Shown: positions 16,413 to 25,626, numbered from the stretch's first letter. The stretch: DNA of 64,000 bases from Amycolatopsis sp. MtRt-6 (GCF_017308975.1 NZ_JADWPD010000022.1:1-64000); one strand, 5' to 3'. Program-made: numbers and translations. The notes: generated by a model from the sequence alone, not told the origin.

Positions 16413-17036
16413 ATGACACAACGGGCACGAAGCGCGGCGGCGAAGCAGGAGCGCGAGCGGGCGATCCTCGACGCGGCCCGCGCGCTGGCCACCGGGCGCA
16501 GCGTCCGCGAGGTGACGCTGACCGACATCGCGGCGGCCGTCGGCATGCACAAGTCGGCGATGCTGCGGTACTTCGAGACGCGCGAGCAGATCTTCCTGCG
16601 CATCACGGCCGAGGCCTGGCAGGAGTGGTCGGCCGCGGTCCGAGCCGAGCTGGCCACGGCCGGCCGTGCCGAGGTCGCCGCCCTCCTCGCGCGGTCACTG
16701 GTGTCGCGCCCGCTGTTCTGCGACCTGCTCGCCCAGGCCCCGATGAACCTGGAGCGCAACGTGTCGTGGGCGGCGGTGCACGAGTTCAAGACGACCGTGC
16801 TGGCCGAGGTCGACGCGGTACGGAAAGCGTTGCGGCAGCGGGGAATCAGCGAGCAGGGCACGGCTCTGCTGACGACGACCGCGACGAGCATGGCGGGGGC
16901 ACTGTGGCAGATGGCGGCCCCCGGCACGCAGCTGCGCGAGTTCTACCGGTCGCACCCGGAGCTGAGCCACGCGCTCGTCGACGTCGAGCCGCGGTTGACG
17001 GAGATCCTGGCCGCGCTGGTCAAGGGCGCCGGCTGA
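16413..17036 (+). CDS. TetR family regulator
   Basis: 207 residues from the ATG at 16413 (MTQRARS); an ATG at 16404 adds three residues. HTH: VTLTDIAAAVGMHKSAMLRYFETREQ in segments, typical TetR. The C-terminal domain resembles the TetR_C_17-like group (LFCDLLAQAPMNLERNVS). It is divergent to the SDR gene and probably represses it and itself. Confidence 0.88.
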   Translation: MTQRARSAAAKQERERAILDAARALATGRSVREVTLTDIAAAVGMHKSAMLRYFETREQIFLRITAEAWQEWSAAVRAELATAGRAEVAALLARSLVSRPLFCDLLAQAPMNLERNVSWAAVHEFKTTVLAEVDAVRKALRQRGISEQGTALLTTTATSMAGALWQMAAPGTQLREFYRSHPELSHALVDVEPRLTEILAALVKGAG

Positions 17037-17217
17037 ACCCCGCGCTGTCGCCTACCATCCACCTTCAGCCTCGGCCGTTCGCCGCCAGGACGTCGAGGCG
17101 TCCGTTTTGGACGTTGGCGAGCACGCTCGGCCTGCCCGGCCGCAGTCGAGCAACCGAACCTGGGCCGTGCCGCGCAAGCCCCTGTGCCAACCGGCGGGTT
17201 GTTCGAAAGCGAAGATC

Positions 17218-17816
17218 GATGCTTGCCGCCATTTCCGCGCTGACGCTCGCGGCGTCAACGCTGATCACCGTTCCGGCCTGAGACGAAAGCGCGGGAGTCC
17301 GGCGAAAAGTCTCCGCCGAGGAAGCTCAGCGGATCGTCACCGGGCCGGCACGACGAACAAGGAACTGCCCGCGCTGACAGCGAAAGCCGTGACCGCCGCC
17401 GATCCGGCGACGCCGACCGGCGACAAGTCGGCCCGGGACGCCTGGTTCTCCTACACCAACGGCAAGGTCTACTACGTCGACCCGGTCAACGCGGCGGGCG
17501 GCCACGGTTTCCGGGTCAACGGCAGCTACAGCCGGTACGTGCACATCGCGGGATATCCGGGCGACCGGGACAGCGGCGAGGTGCAGTGGTACTGCTGGGG
17601 AACGACCGACCGGTGGCCGAGCGCCAACGCCTATCGCCTCGGCTGCAATTTCGGCGGCGGTTCGAGCGGTGGACCGTGGCTCGAGGACTACCAGCCCAAC
17701 GGCTTGGGTTACGTGATCAGTGCCATGCACGGGTAACCTCAACGGAAACAATTCCGGGCCGTATTACGACAGCCGTCCTGGACGTCTTCAACGCGGCGAA
17801 GGACCACACCCCGTAA
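17218..17816 (+). pseudogene. Decayed secreted trypsin-like serine protease
   Basis: Fragments in different frames reconstruct one secreted protease. A signal peptide (MLAAISALTLAASTLITVPA) at 17218-17281 ends in TGA. A body segment to 17736 has the catalytic serine motif GCNFGGGSSGGPW. After a +1 shift at about 17735 the sense continues as NLNGNNSGPYYDS, and after another as VLDVFNAAKDHTP, ending at 17816. The segment that should carry catalytic His and Asp is missing, so a deletion also occurred. It is not expected to yield an active enzyme. Confidence 0.75.
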
Positions 17817-17826
17817 GGAGGCAGCC

Positions 17827-18036
17827 GTGACCTCCCGCAGGCGCACGGTCGTGGTGGTGGCGCTGGCCGTGGCGGCCGTCGCGCTGGGCGCCTCCGCGGT
17901 CGCCGGGTTGCTGGGCGCAGGTGACCCGGCCGCACCCGCCGGCCCGGCGGTGCACACCGACCCGGACTGCTGGACCGGGGAACGCGTGCGCGGGGCGCAA
18001 CCGGCCCCCATGCCGACCCCGCCCGGGGGCCGGTAA
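17827..18036 (+). CDS. Small membrane-anchored or secreted peptide
   Basis: 69 residues, GTG start with AAGGAGG just upstream, directly after the protease pseudogene. An arginine-rich lead and one hydrophobic segment (VVVVALAVAAVALGASAVAG) are followed by a short Pro/Ala-rich outer part with a single cysteine. The strong ribosome site supports translation. No family recognised. Confidence 0.55.
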   Translation: MTSRRRTVVVVALAVAAVALGASAVAGLLGAGDPAAPAGPAVHTDPDCWTGERVRGAQPAPMPTPPGGR

Positions 18037-18069
18037 GAGTGAGTTCCCGATCCGGTTCGACGTGGTGGC

Positions 18070-18110
18070 CGAAGGCCCGTTCCCGCCCTCGCGGCGGAAG
18101 CGGGCCTTCG
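18070..18110 (+). terminator. Hairpin terminator
   Basis: CGAAGGCCCG pairs with CGGGCCTTCG, with an inner CCGCC/GGCGG stem, 34 bases after the small peptide gene. It separates that transcript from the next gene. Confidence 0.6.
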
Positions 18111-18147
18111 ATCTCTTTCCCGGCGACGCATGGTTTATCGTTCCGCC

Positions 18148-18657
18148 ATGCTTGACAGCATCCGGAAGAGCGCCCGCGCTGCCACGCTGCTGCGGGACGT
18201 GTTCGACTTCGACATCGCCCGCCTCGACCCCGTCGAACCGGTGCGGCCGGCGTCGGGCGGCGAACTGCGCGCGATCGCCGGCGACGCCTCGGGCGGCACG
18301 TTCTTCGTGTGCGACGACGGACCGGTGCTCTACGCCAGTTCGGAAGGCGGCGCCGGGATCATCGCCACCGACGTGGCCGGCCTCCTGCGCCTGATCGTGG
18401 GCGTGCCCACCTGGCAGGATGTCGTGCCGGCCGCACCCGGCCTCGACGCCATGCGCGACGCCTTCGGCTCTTCCTACGCCGAGATGAGCTCGTACGAGCC
18501 CCGGATCGACGAGGCACGCGCGGAGATCACCGCGGAGCTGGAACTCGGCCCGGCCACCGTCGAGGAGGTGCTGGCGTCGCTGAGCAGGTGCCTGACCGAA
18601 CTGTCGCCCGGCTACGTGCTGCTCAATGAGAACGGCGACGAATACGAACCCCTGTAA
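18148..18657 (+). CDS. Hypothetical protein, possibly SUKH/SMI1-like
   Basis: 169 residues from ATG 18148 (MLDSIRK); an ATG at 18130 adds six. A compact acidic soluble protein. The core GDASGGTFFVCDDGPVLYAS followed by SEGGAGIIATDVAGLL resembles SMI1/KNR4 (SUKH) proteins, many of which are immunity proteins for toxins, but the match is only by eye. No toxin gene is adjacent. Its end overlaps a convergent small gene by 35 bases. Confidence 0.55.
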   Translation: MLDSIRKSARAATLLRDVFDFDIARLDPVEPVRPASGGELRAIAGDASGGTFFVCDDGPVLYASSEGGAGIIATDVAGLLRLIVGVPTWQDVVPAAPGLDAMRDAFGSSYAEMSSYEPRIDEARAEITAELELGPATVEEVLASLSRCLTELSPGYVLLNENGDEYEPL

Positions 18658-18895
18658 GGGAATTCACTCCACGAGTAGGCCTGCCGGCCGCGACCGCCCA
18701 CGACAAGGCAAGGTGCTCGGCCAACGCCAGACCCCGGCCCGACAGCGTCGGCCGGCCAGCGGCCGATTCCTTCCCGAAGATCTCGAAGGTCGGCATCTGC
18801 TGGTCGGTGACCGTGCAGTCGCCGGTGCTGCCACGTTGGTGGTCGACGATGACGGGCAGGCCGTCGATCGAGGTTTCGGTCCACGGTTCGAACAT
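18623..18895 (-). CDS. Small hypothetical protein
   Basis: 90 residues. The first ~65 codons have strong GC-rich third positions (for example SIDGLPVIVDHQRGS and RGLALAEHLALSWAVAAGRP), which supports real coding. The last 20 codons lose this bias, so it may be a truncated gene that reads into the convergent neighbour. No family recognised. Confidence 0.45.
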   Translation of the reverse strand: MFEPWTETSIDGLPVIVDHQRGSTGDCTVTDQQMPTFEIFGKESAAGRPTLSGRGLALAEHLALSWAVAAGRPTRGVNSLTGVRIRRRSH

Positions 18896-19157
18896 GTCGT
18901 CTTTCCGTGCCGGTGACTCCGCCGGCTCGGTGAGGGTTTGCGGGCGCTTGACCGGTTGCGAAGCGGTGGCGGTCGCCTTCCTGAACGGCGCGACGTCAGT
19001 GCGGTCATGACCGCATCACGAAACCACGCATCCCTCCCCGACGCGCAAAGGCAAGGGCCCCACGGGTAAACCGACCTACTCGCCGCTGCCACCGCCGCCC
19101 TGCGGGCGATCGGCATCGGGGTCTGGAGATGCGAACCTGCGTGACGCGCGGGAGCAC

Positions 19158-21395
19158 TCACTTCCCAGCCCGTGCCCGCCTGCGCACCAGGAACACGACG
19201 GCGGTCAGCAGCACCAGCGCGGCGGCGGCCACCCCAACCCACCACAACGCCCCGGAACGCGACACGGACGCTCCGTGCGGGGTCGCGGTGTCGGAGCGGA
19301 CCGGGCCCGAACCGCCCGTCAGGACGACGTCGTTGCCGTCGCCGCCGTGGTAGGTGATGCCCGCTCCCTCGGGCAGCCCTTCGAAGGTGCCCCTGACCGG
19401 TTCGGTTCCCTGGTTGTCGATGAGCACGCCGGGGCCCTGCGCCGAGCTCGGCGCGAAGGTGCCCGCAAGCTGCACCGCGCCGGTCACGGTCAGCCGGGTG
19501 CCGGTCAGGCGTGCGCCGGGCCGCTGGGTGTAGGCGCCGCGCACGGTCAGGCCGGTGGCCTCGACAGTCCCGGCGTTGTCCACCGCTGCCTGCACCGTGC
19601 CGGTGGACCGCAGCGTGCCGGCGGGCGCCACCGCGAGCTGCCGGGCCTGGACGGACCCGGCCAGCGCGAGCGTTCCTTCCCCGACGGTCCAGGCGCTGTC
19701 CGGGGTGGTGTGCTTGCCGGTCAGGGTGAGCGTTTCGGCCCCGGTCTTGGTGACCTCGCCCGTGGCGTTCAGGGTGCCGCCGAACGTCGTCGCGGTGGTG
19801 GCGCGGACGGTCAGCGCTCGTCCGGCCGCCACGGTGCTGCCCTCGGCGCCGGAAAGGTTGTTCACCGTCGGGTCGTCGCTCCGGGTCAGGTCCAGCTTCG
19901 TCCCGGCCGCCGGCAGGTCGACCGCGGCGCTCGCGGCGAGGGAACCGCCGGTGACCGCGAGCGTGCCCGCCTTCACCGTGGTCCTGCCCGTGTAGGTGAG
20001 CTCGCCGGTCAGGATGGTGGTGGCCGGGCCGGCCTGGGTCACCGCGCCTTTCCCGCCGATCCGGGCCAGTCGGGCACCTTGGCCGGCGTTCTGCACGATC
20101 AGCTCGCCGTTGTCGACGATCTTGCCGGTCGGCAGCAGCGAACTGTCGCCCTGCGGGCTGCCGTCGCCCAGCCGCAGCGACGCGCCGTCGCCGATCGTCG
20201 TGTCGCCGTCGTAGTTCTGCGGCGCCGTGAAGGTGACCGCGTTGCCGCGAGTCGCCGCGATGACGACGTCGCCGCGGCCGACGTCCGCCATCGTGTCGTG
20301 GTACCGGCCGCCGGAGATGGGCGCGTCCAGGGTGACCGGGCCGTTGTAGTCGAACGTCAGCACGCTGCGGGTGCCGTTCCGCTCCGCGTGCAGGTTGATG
20401 TAGACGGTGTTTTCGTTGCCCGGCAGGAAAAACCGGTTGTTCGTGCCGTCGCCCCACGTCACCGTGGCGCCCTCGATGTTGATGCCGCGCTTGTTGTCCC
20501 GGTGCGGCACGGTGGCGAAGTTCCGGGCCGGCTCGCTGAGCGCGGGATCGGTGTCCGACCCGTTGTCCGACCAGCTGTACACGCCCGACATCCGCACCAC
20601 ACCGGAACCCCAGGTGTGGAAGTTGATGTCGTTGCCGTAGTACTGCGAGTAGATGTCGGCGGCGTCGGTGACCACTTCGGCGTCCGGTGCGTTGTGGATG
20701 AACGATCCCTGGTTGACCACCTTGCGCACGTTCGGCATCGCGGTGAGGTAGTTCACGCTGCCGTAGTCCGCGCCGGTGCCGACGTACAGCGTGCCCGAGA
20801 ACGGGTGCGTACCCGGCAGTTCGATGCCGGGCCAGGTGCCCCGCCGTTGCTTGACGAGTCCGGCCCCGCTGATCACGCCCAGGCTCACCGCCCGGTGCAC
20901 GGCGAGGTCCAGAGTCCCGTCGACCCGGTGGTTGAGCGTGTTCAGCGAGACCCCGGGTGCCTGGACGAAGTGCCCGAGGACACCGTCCCCACCCGAGCCG
21001 CTCCCGTACTGGAGCGTCGCTCCGCGTTGCACGATCACCGCGGGCGGGTCGGGGTTCTCGATCGTGGTCACCGGGTGGTTGCCGCCCACCGTGACGATCT
21101 TCTGCCGGCGGCGATCGGCCGGCAGGGTGAAATCGCTGTTCTTCACGAGCACCAACGTGCCCGTTCCGCCGACGGTGAAGACGCCTTCGCCGCCGATCAC
21201 TCCCGTGTAGGTGGTGACGCCGCCGGTGAGCCGCACGACCGCGTCCCCGCTCAGCGTCACGTCCCGGTTCGCGAGGATGTCGCCGGTGACGTCCCGGCCC
21301 CCGGCCTGCGCGAACGCACCCGGCGAAACCAGGGTGACGAGGACGAGCACGGTCACCACCACGGAAATCCGGCAACCACCACGCCGTGTGCGCAA
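19158..21395 (-). CDS. Surface-anchored beta-helix protein with autotransporter-type strand repeats
   Basis: 745 residues. A signal peptide (ISVVVTVLVLVTLVSPGAFA) is followed by many beta-strand repeats of the autotransporter-associated type (GELTYTGRTTVKAGTLAVTGG, KTGAETLTLTG, EGTLALAGSVQA in parts), then a C-terminal membrane helix (WWVGVAAAALVLLTAVVFLV) and a basic tail. This is not an outer-membrane autotransporter; it is probably a passenger-like beta-helix fixed to the actinomycete membrane. Start: TTG at 21395 with GAGG seven bases upstream; the ATG at 21425 lies inside the operator and is less likely. No catalytic motif was recognised. Being divergent from GH74 and sharing its operator suggests a role in polysaccharide binding. 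Confidence 0.75.
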   Translation of the reverse strand: MRTRRGGCRISVVVTVLVLVTLVSPGAFAQAGGRDVTGDILANRDVTLSGDAVVRLTGGVTTYTGVIGGEGVFTVGGTGTLVLVKNSDFTLPADRRRQKIVTVGGNHPVTTIENPDPPAVIVQRGATLQYGSGSGGDGVLGHFVQAPGVSLNTLNHRVDGTLDLAVHRAVSLGVISGAGLVKQRRGTWPGIELPGTHPFSGTLYVGTGADYGSVNYLTAMPNVRKVVNQGSFIHNAPDAEVVTDAADIYSQYYGNDINFHTWGSGVVRMSGVYSWSDNGSDTDPALSEPARNFATVPHRDNKRGINIEGATVTWGDGTNNRFFLPGNENTVYINLHAERNGTRSVLTFDYNGPVTLDAPISGGRYHDTMADVGRGDVVIAATRGNAVTFTAPQNYDGDTTIGDGASLRLGDGSPQGDSSLLPTGKIVDNGELIVQNAGQGARLARIGGKGAVTQAGPATTILTGELTYTGRTTVKAGTLAVTGGSLAASAAVDLPAAGTKLDLTRSDDPTVNNLSGAEGSTVAAGRALTVRATTATTFGGTLNATGEVTKTGAETLTLTGKHTTPDSAWTVGEGTLALAGSVQARQLAVAPAGTLRSTGTVQAAVDNAGTVEATGLTVRGAYTQRPGARLTGTRLTVTGAVQLAGTFAPSSAQGPGVLIDNQGTEPVRGTFEGLPEGAGITYHGGDGNDVVLTGGSGPVRSDTATPHGASVSRSGALWWVGVAAAALVLLTAVVFLVRRRARAGK

Positions 21396-21410
21396 GACGT
21401 ACCTCAGAGA

Positions 21411-21424
21411 TGTTAGCGATAACA
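21411..21424. promoter_or_regulatory. LacI-type operator, site 2 (beta-helix/GH74 divergent region)
   Basis: TGTTAGCGATAACA, the exact reverse complement of the site at 12175. It is 16 bases before the beta-helix TTG start and 122 bases before the GH74 start, placed to control both directions. Confidence 0.78.
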
Positions 21425-21545
21425 TTTTTCCGGGGGTCAGTGTTCGTGGCCGGCGAATCCGTGTCAACCCCGTGGCGGGCGGCAACCTTTCGGGCCTCGG
21501 CGGCAACTGGGTGGCGAAACCGAGGACGACCCGAGGAGTGCCGCT

Positions 21546-24218
21546 GTGAGAAAGACCAGGTCCACCGTGACGCGCGGGCGCCGCCGCGGCCGCTGGACGG
21601 CGATCGCCCTGGCGGCGGGCGTACCCGCGCTCGTCGTCCCCTACCTGGTGCTCACCCGGGACGACGCGGAGCCGGTGCAGGTGGACTCGGCCGCCTACTA
21701 CCAGTTCGTCTCCGTGCGCGACGGCAGCGCGCTGGACGTGGCCGGGGCCGACGACGCGGACGGTGCCCGGATCCAGCAGGAGAAACGCGCTACCGGCGCC
21801 GCGAGCCAGCAGTGGCAGCTCAAGCCCCTCAAGGACGGCTTCTGTCAGCTGGTCAACCACAACAGCGGCAAGGTGCTGGGAGTCCGGGGTTTCGCCACGG
21901 CGGAGGCCGACGTCGAACAGCAGTCGGACACCGGCGCCGCGGCGCAGCAATGGCAGCTCCTCGACACCGGCGACGGGCAGGTGAAGATCGTCTCGCGCGA
22001 CAGCGGGATGGTCCTGGGCGTGACCGGCGGCACCGACCGCCGTGCGGTCCTCCAGCTCCACGACCGGGGCGGCGCCGACCAGCGGTGGAACCTCGCGAAA
22101 GCCGACACGGCCGCCCGGCCGTCGGCACCGGCGGTGGCTGCCGCCGCGGCGAAGCCCGCCCCCACGACGTCGACCGCGCCCGCGGCCCCTTCGGGTGGCT
22201 ACACCTGGCGCAACGCGCAGATCGGGGGCGGCGGCTTCGTCACCGGCTTCGTGTTCAACCCGAGCCGCAAGGGCCTGCTGTACGCGCGCACCGACATGGG
22301 CGGCGCGTACCGCTGGGACGGCGGCGCCGGCAGCTGGGTCCCGCTGACGGACTGGGTGGCGGACTGGAACCTCCTGGGCATCGAGAGCGTGGCGACCGAC
22401 CCGGCCGACCCCGACCGCCTGTACCTCGCGACCGGCACCTACACCAACGACTGGGCGGGCACCGGCGCGATCCTGCGCTCCACCGACCAGGGCAGGACGT
22501 TCCAGCGCACCGATCTCCCGTTCAAGCTGGGCGGCAACGAGGACGGCCGCTCCATGGGGGAACGGCTCGCGATCGACCCCGCCGACCACCGGACGCTGTA
22601 CCTGGGCACCCGCAAGAACGGGCTGTGGCGCAGCACCGACTACGGCGTGACGTGGCACCAGGTCCCCGGTTTCCCCGTCACCGGCGGCGCGAGCAGCGGC
22701 GCCGGCCTGTCCTTCGTGACCTTCGGCCCGGCCGGCAGCAAGACGATCTACGTCGGTGCCGCCGACAAGACCACCTCGCTGTACCGCTCCACCGACGGCG
22801 GCGCCACCTGGCAGGCCGTCCCGGGCCAACCCACCGGGCAGCTGCCGCAGCACGGCGTCCTGTCCGGTGACGGTTCGCTGTACGTGACCTACACCGACGT
22901 CCCCGGCCCGAACGGGGTGAAAGCCGGTTCGGTGTGGAAGTACACGCCGTCGGCCAACGCCTGGAAGGACATCTCCCCGATTCCCGGCGACGGGTTCGGC
23001 TTCGCCGGGCTGGCGGTGGACCCGCGGCACCCGGCCACGGTCATGGTCACCACCCTCGACCGCTGGTGGCCGTCGGACGAGCTGTACCGCTCCACCGACG
23101 GCGGCACCACCTGGAAGGCCCTCGGCGCGACAGCCGTCCGGGACGCTTCCGCCGCGCCGTACGTCGGCACCGGCATCGGTCACTGGATGGGGGCGCTCGC
23201 GATCGACCCCTTCGACTCGGGACACGTCCTCTACGGCACCGGATCGGGGCTGTGGGCCAGCGGCGACGTGACCGCGGCGGACCGCGGCGGCGCCACCCAC
23301 TGGACGGCCCCGGTCAAGGGGCTGGAGGAAACCGCGGTCCTCGGCCTGGTGGCCCCGCCCGGCGGCAAGCTGATCAGCGCGCTCGGCGACGTCGGCGGGT
23401 TCCGTCACGACGACCTCGACAAGGTGCCGGCCGGGGCGTCGTCCGGACCGCGCTTCACCAACACCACCGGCATCGACTTCGCCCAGGCCAAGCCGGGCAC
23501 CGTCGTCCGCGTCGGCTACGGCGACCAGGCACGCGGCGCCTGGTCCACGGACGGCGGCGTCACCTGGCGGCCGTTCGCCGGGGCTCCGGTGAGCGGCGCG
23601 GGCGGCGGCACCGTGGCGATCTCGGCCGACGGCGCCACCGTGGTGTGGACCGCGTCCGGGCAGGTGCCCGCCTCCTCCCCCGACCGGGGCGCGACCTGGA
23701 CGGCGGCCACGGGCCTGCCGCCGGGGACGGCCGTGGTCGCCGACCGCGCCGAGGCGGGCACCTTCTACGCGCTCGCCAACGGCACCTTGTTCGCCAGCAG
23801 CGACGGTGGCCGCACCTTCAGCCCTCGCGCCGGCGGTCTCCCTGGCGGACGTCTCACCGCGGCCCCGGGCCGTGCCGGAGACCTGTGGATCGTGGACGGC
23901 GGCGGGCTTTCGCACTCCACGGACGGCGGAGCGAGCTTCCGCAGGCTCGGCAGCGTCCGGGCAGCTCGGGCCGTCGGCTTCGGCAAGGCCGCCCCCGGTG
24001 CGAGCTACCCCGCGATCTACCTCGTCGGCACAGTGAACGGCGGCACCGGGATCTTCCGCTCCACCGACGGCGGCGGCGCCTGGAAGCGGATCAACGACGA
24101 CCGGCACCAGTACGGCGGCGGGGCCGGCTCCACCGCCATCACCGGCGATCCGGACGTGTACGGCCGGGTCTACGTCGGCACGAACGGCCGCGGCGTACTG
24201 TACGCCGAGCCGTCCTGA
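21546..24218 (+). CDS. GH74 xyloglucanase with N-terminal ricin-type lectin domain
   Basis: 890 residues. A basic lead and membrane/signal segment (WTAIALAAGVPALVVPYLVL) are followed by a ricin-like lectin domain (about 47-195, with three Q-x-W-type repeats), a Pro/Thr linker, then two seven-bladed propellers of GH74 from about residue 216. YARTDMGGAYRWD holds the family catalytic Asp, and RSTDGGATW-type Asp-box repeats recur. It should cleave the glucan backbone of xyloglucan outside the cell. The GTG start has GAGGAG upstream. The segment lacks a clear cleavage site, so membrane tethering is possible. Confidence 0.92.
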   Translation: MRKTRSTVTRGRRRGRWTAIALAAGVPALVVPYLVLTRDDAEPVQVDSAAYYQFVSVRDGSALDVAGADDADGARIQQEKRATGAASQQWQLKPLKDGFCQLVNHNSGKVLGVRGFATAEADVEQQSDTGAAAQQWQLLDTGDGQVKIVSRDSGMVLGVTGGTDRRAVLQLHDRGGADQRWNLAKADTAARPSAPAVAAAAAKPAPTTSTAPAAPSGGYTWRNAQIGGGGFVTGFVFNPSRKGLLYARTDMGGAYRWDGGAGSWVPLTDWVADWNLLGIESVATDPADPDRLYLATGTYTNDWAGTGAILRSTDQGRTFQRTDLPFKLGGNEDGRSMGERLAIDPADHRTLYLGTRKNGLWRSTDYGVTWHQVPGFPVTGGASSGAGLSFVTFGPAGSKTIYVGAADKTTSLYRSTDGGATWQAVPGQPTGQLPQHGVLSGDGSLYVTYTDVPGPNGVKAGSVWKYTPSANAWKDISPIPGDGFGFAGLAVDPRHPATVMVTTLDRWWPSDELYRSTDGGTTWKALGATAVRDASAAPYVGTGIGHWMGALAIDPFDSGHVLYGTGSGLWASGDVTAADRGGATHWTAPVKGLEETAVLGLVAPPGGKLISALGDVGGFRHDDLDKVPAGASSGPRFTNTTGIDFAQAKPGTVVRVGYGDQARGAWSTDGGVTWRPFAGAPVSGAGGGTVAISADGATVVWTASGQVPASSPDRGATWTAATGLPPGTAVVADRAEAGTFYALANGTLFASSDGGRTFSPRAGGLPGGRLTAAPGRAGDLWIVDGGGLSHSTDGGASFRRLGSVRAARAVGFGKAAPGASYPAIYLVGTVNGGTGIFRSTDGGGAWKRINDDRHQYGGGAGSTAITGDPDVYGRVYVGTNGRGVLYAEPS

Positions 24219-24223
24219 CCCGC

Positions 24224-24251
24224 GCCGGGCCGGCGACCGCGCCGGCCCGGC
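24224..24251 (+). terminator. Hairpin terminator after GH74
   Basis: A perfect 11-bp stem GCCGGGCCGGC around a six-base loop, five bases after the GH74 stop. Confidence 0.65.
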
Positions 24252-24322
24252 CGCGGAGCCGACACTGGCAGGCCGCCGCCCTCGCACGGGGGGCACGGGA
24301 AGGAAGAGGACAGCCGAGACAC

Positions 24323-24853
24323 ATGCTCCTCGATGACACGTCGGCGGAGTTCCACGACTTCTTCGAACGCCACTACGCCGGGCTCGCCCGGTTCGCCTTT
24401 CTCCTGACCGGCGAACCGGACGCCGCCGACGACCTCGCCGCCGACGCCCTGATCGCCCTGTGGCAACGCTGGGACCGGCTGCGCAAGGCCGAGCACCCGC
24501 TGGCGTACGCCCGTGGAGTGGTCGCGAACCTGGCACGGGAACGGGTCCGCAGCATGACGCGCGAGCGCCGCCGGATCGCCCTGTTCTGGTCGCCGGGTTC
24601 GCACCAGGAACGGAGTCCCGACGTGGCCGCCGTGGTGGACGTGCGGGCGGCCCTGAACCGGTTGCCGTTCGGGAAGCGGGCCTGCGTCATCCTCCGGCAC
24701 GCCTTCGACCTGCCGGAAAAGGAAACCGCGCGTGCCCTCGGCATCTCGGTCGGCGCGGTCAAGAGCCAGACCTCGAAAGGACTGGCCGAGCTGGAACGCC
24801 TGCTCGGCGCCGGCGCGGCCGGGCACCTGGCGACGGAGAGGGGAAGCCGGTGA
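24323..24853 (+). CDS. SigE-family ECF sigma factor
   Basis: 176 residues. Region 2 includes FERHYAGLARFAFLLTGEPDAADDL in parts, typical of the actinobacterial SigE-type (SCO-style) ECF group; region 4 has ACVILRHAFDLPEKETARALGISVGAVKSQ in parts. GGAAGAGGA precedes the ATG. The next gene starts inside its stop codon and encodes a one-helix membrane protein, a typical sigma/anti-sigma arrangement. It may respond to envelope or extracellular sugar signals; inferred from position only. Confidence 0.9.
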   Translation: MLLDDTSAEFHDFFERHYAGLARFAFLLTGEPDAADDLAADALIALWQRWDRLRKAEHPLAYARGVVANLARERVRSMTRERRRIALFWSPGSHQERSPDVAAVVDVRAALNRLPFGKRACVILRHAFDLPEKETARALGISVGAVKSQTSKGLAELERLLGAGAAGHLATERGSR

Positions 24854-25626
24854 ACGAAGAGATCGGCAGGCGGCTGCGCGAGGCCGCCGAGGCACACCAG
24901 CCCGACCACGACCGGATGCTGGCCCGCGTGCACCGCGGCATGGCCGGCACCACGGTCCGGCGGCGGCCGGGCATCGCGAGGTCCTGGCCCAAGGTGGTGC
25001 TCGCCGGCTCCGCCGCGGCCGGCATCCTGGCCGTCGCCGGCTTCGCCGTCGCCGGAAGCGGGCAGACCCCGCCGGCGGCGACCACGCTCACGGTCCCGAC
25101 CACGAGCGAAGCGCCCAGCTCCACCCCCTCCCCCGACGGCCCGGTCCCGCCGCCCGCGACGGGACGCCCGGCTCCGGCGACCACCGCCCGGCCGTCGTCG
25201 AGCGCGCCCCCGTCCGCCCCGGGGGGCAACCGGGTCACGGACGGGCCGCTTTCGGCGCAGGGCGCCATCGACCCGCACAGCACCGTCTACTGGGCCCAGA
25301 GCACCCTCACCTTCGGCACCACCCGGCCGCTGACCGCGCTCGTCGTCGAAGTGCGCATCACGCAGACCGGCGGCGTGCAGCGCACCGGCCAGTGGCAGAC
25401 CGGGCCCGCCGACGACTTCACCGTCACCACGCAGGACAGCGGCGACGCCGTGGTCTACCGCTGGGAGCTCAAGCCGGGGAGAACGCTCCCGGCCGCCGAA
25501 CAGGTCTTCGCCGTCCAGTACAACCACGCCGCCGGCGCACGCCAGGCCGGCCTCGACAGCTACCTCGTCCAGGCCACCACCACCGACGGCAGCCACACGC
25601 TCCGGGGCGGCTTCACCACGCCCTGA
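24850..25626 (+). CDS. Single-pass membrane protein, probable anti-sigma partner
   Basis: 258 residues. A cytoplasmic ~50-residue lead (EIGRRLREAAEAHQPDHDRM) is followed by one membrane helix (VVLAGSAAAGILAVAGFAVAG), a Thr/Pro/Ser linker of about 50 residues, then a beta-rich outer domain. The lead has no complete zinc anti-sigma motif (HxxxCxxC). GTG start overlaps the sigma stop (GTGA). The outer domain could sense extracellular substrates, as in carbohydrate-sensing anti-sigma proteins, but it matches no family I can name. Confidence 0.7.
   Translation: MNEEIGRRLREAAEAHQPDHDRMLARVHRGMAGTTVRRRPGIARSWPKVVLAGSAAAGILAVAGFAVAGSGQTPPAATTLTVPTTSEAPSSTPSPDGPVPPPATGRPAPATTARPSSSAPPSAPGGNRVTDGPLSAQGAIDPHSTVYWAQSTLTFGTTRPLTALVVEVRITQTGGVQRTGQWQTGPADDFTVTTQDSGDAVVYRWELKPGRTLPAAEQVFAVQYNHAAGARQAGLDSYLVQATTTDGSHTLRGGFTTP

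Noticed and set aside
18664..19157. Continuation of the beta-helix gene past 19158 in another frame
   Set aside because: The stop at 19158 follows a normal membrane anchor and basic tail; the sequence beyond is a mirror frame.
21396..24536. Extension of the beta-helix gene through GH74 on the minus strand (1792 codons in total)
   Set aside because: Signal peptide and ribosome site place the start at 21395; everything upstream is the mirror of GH74 codons.
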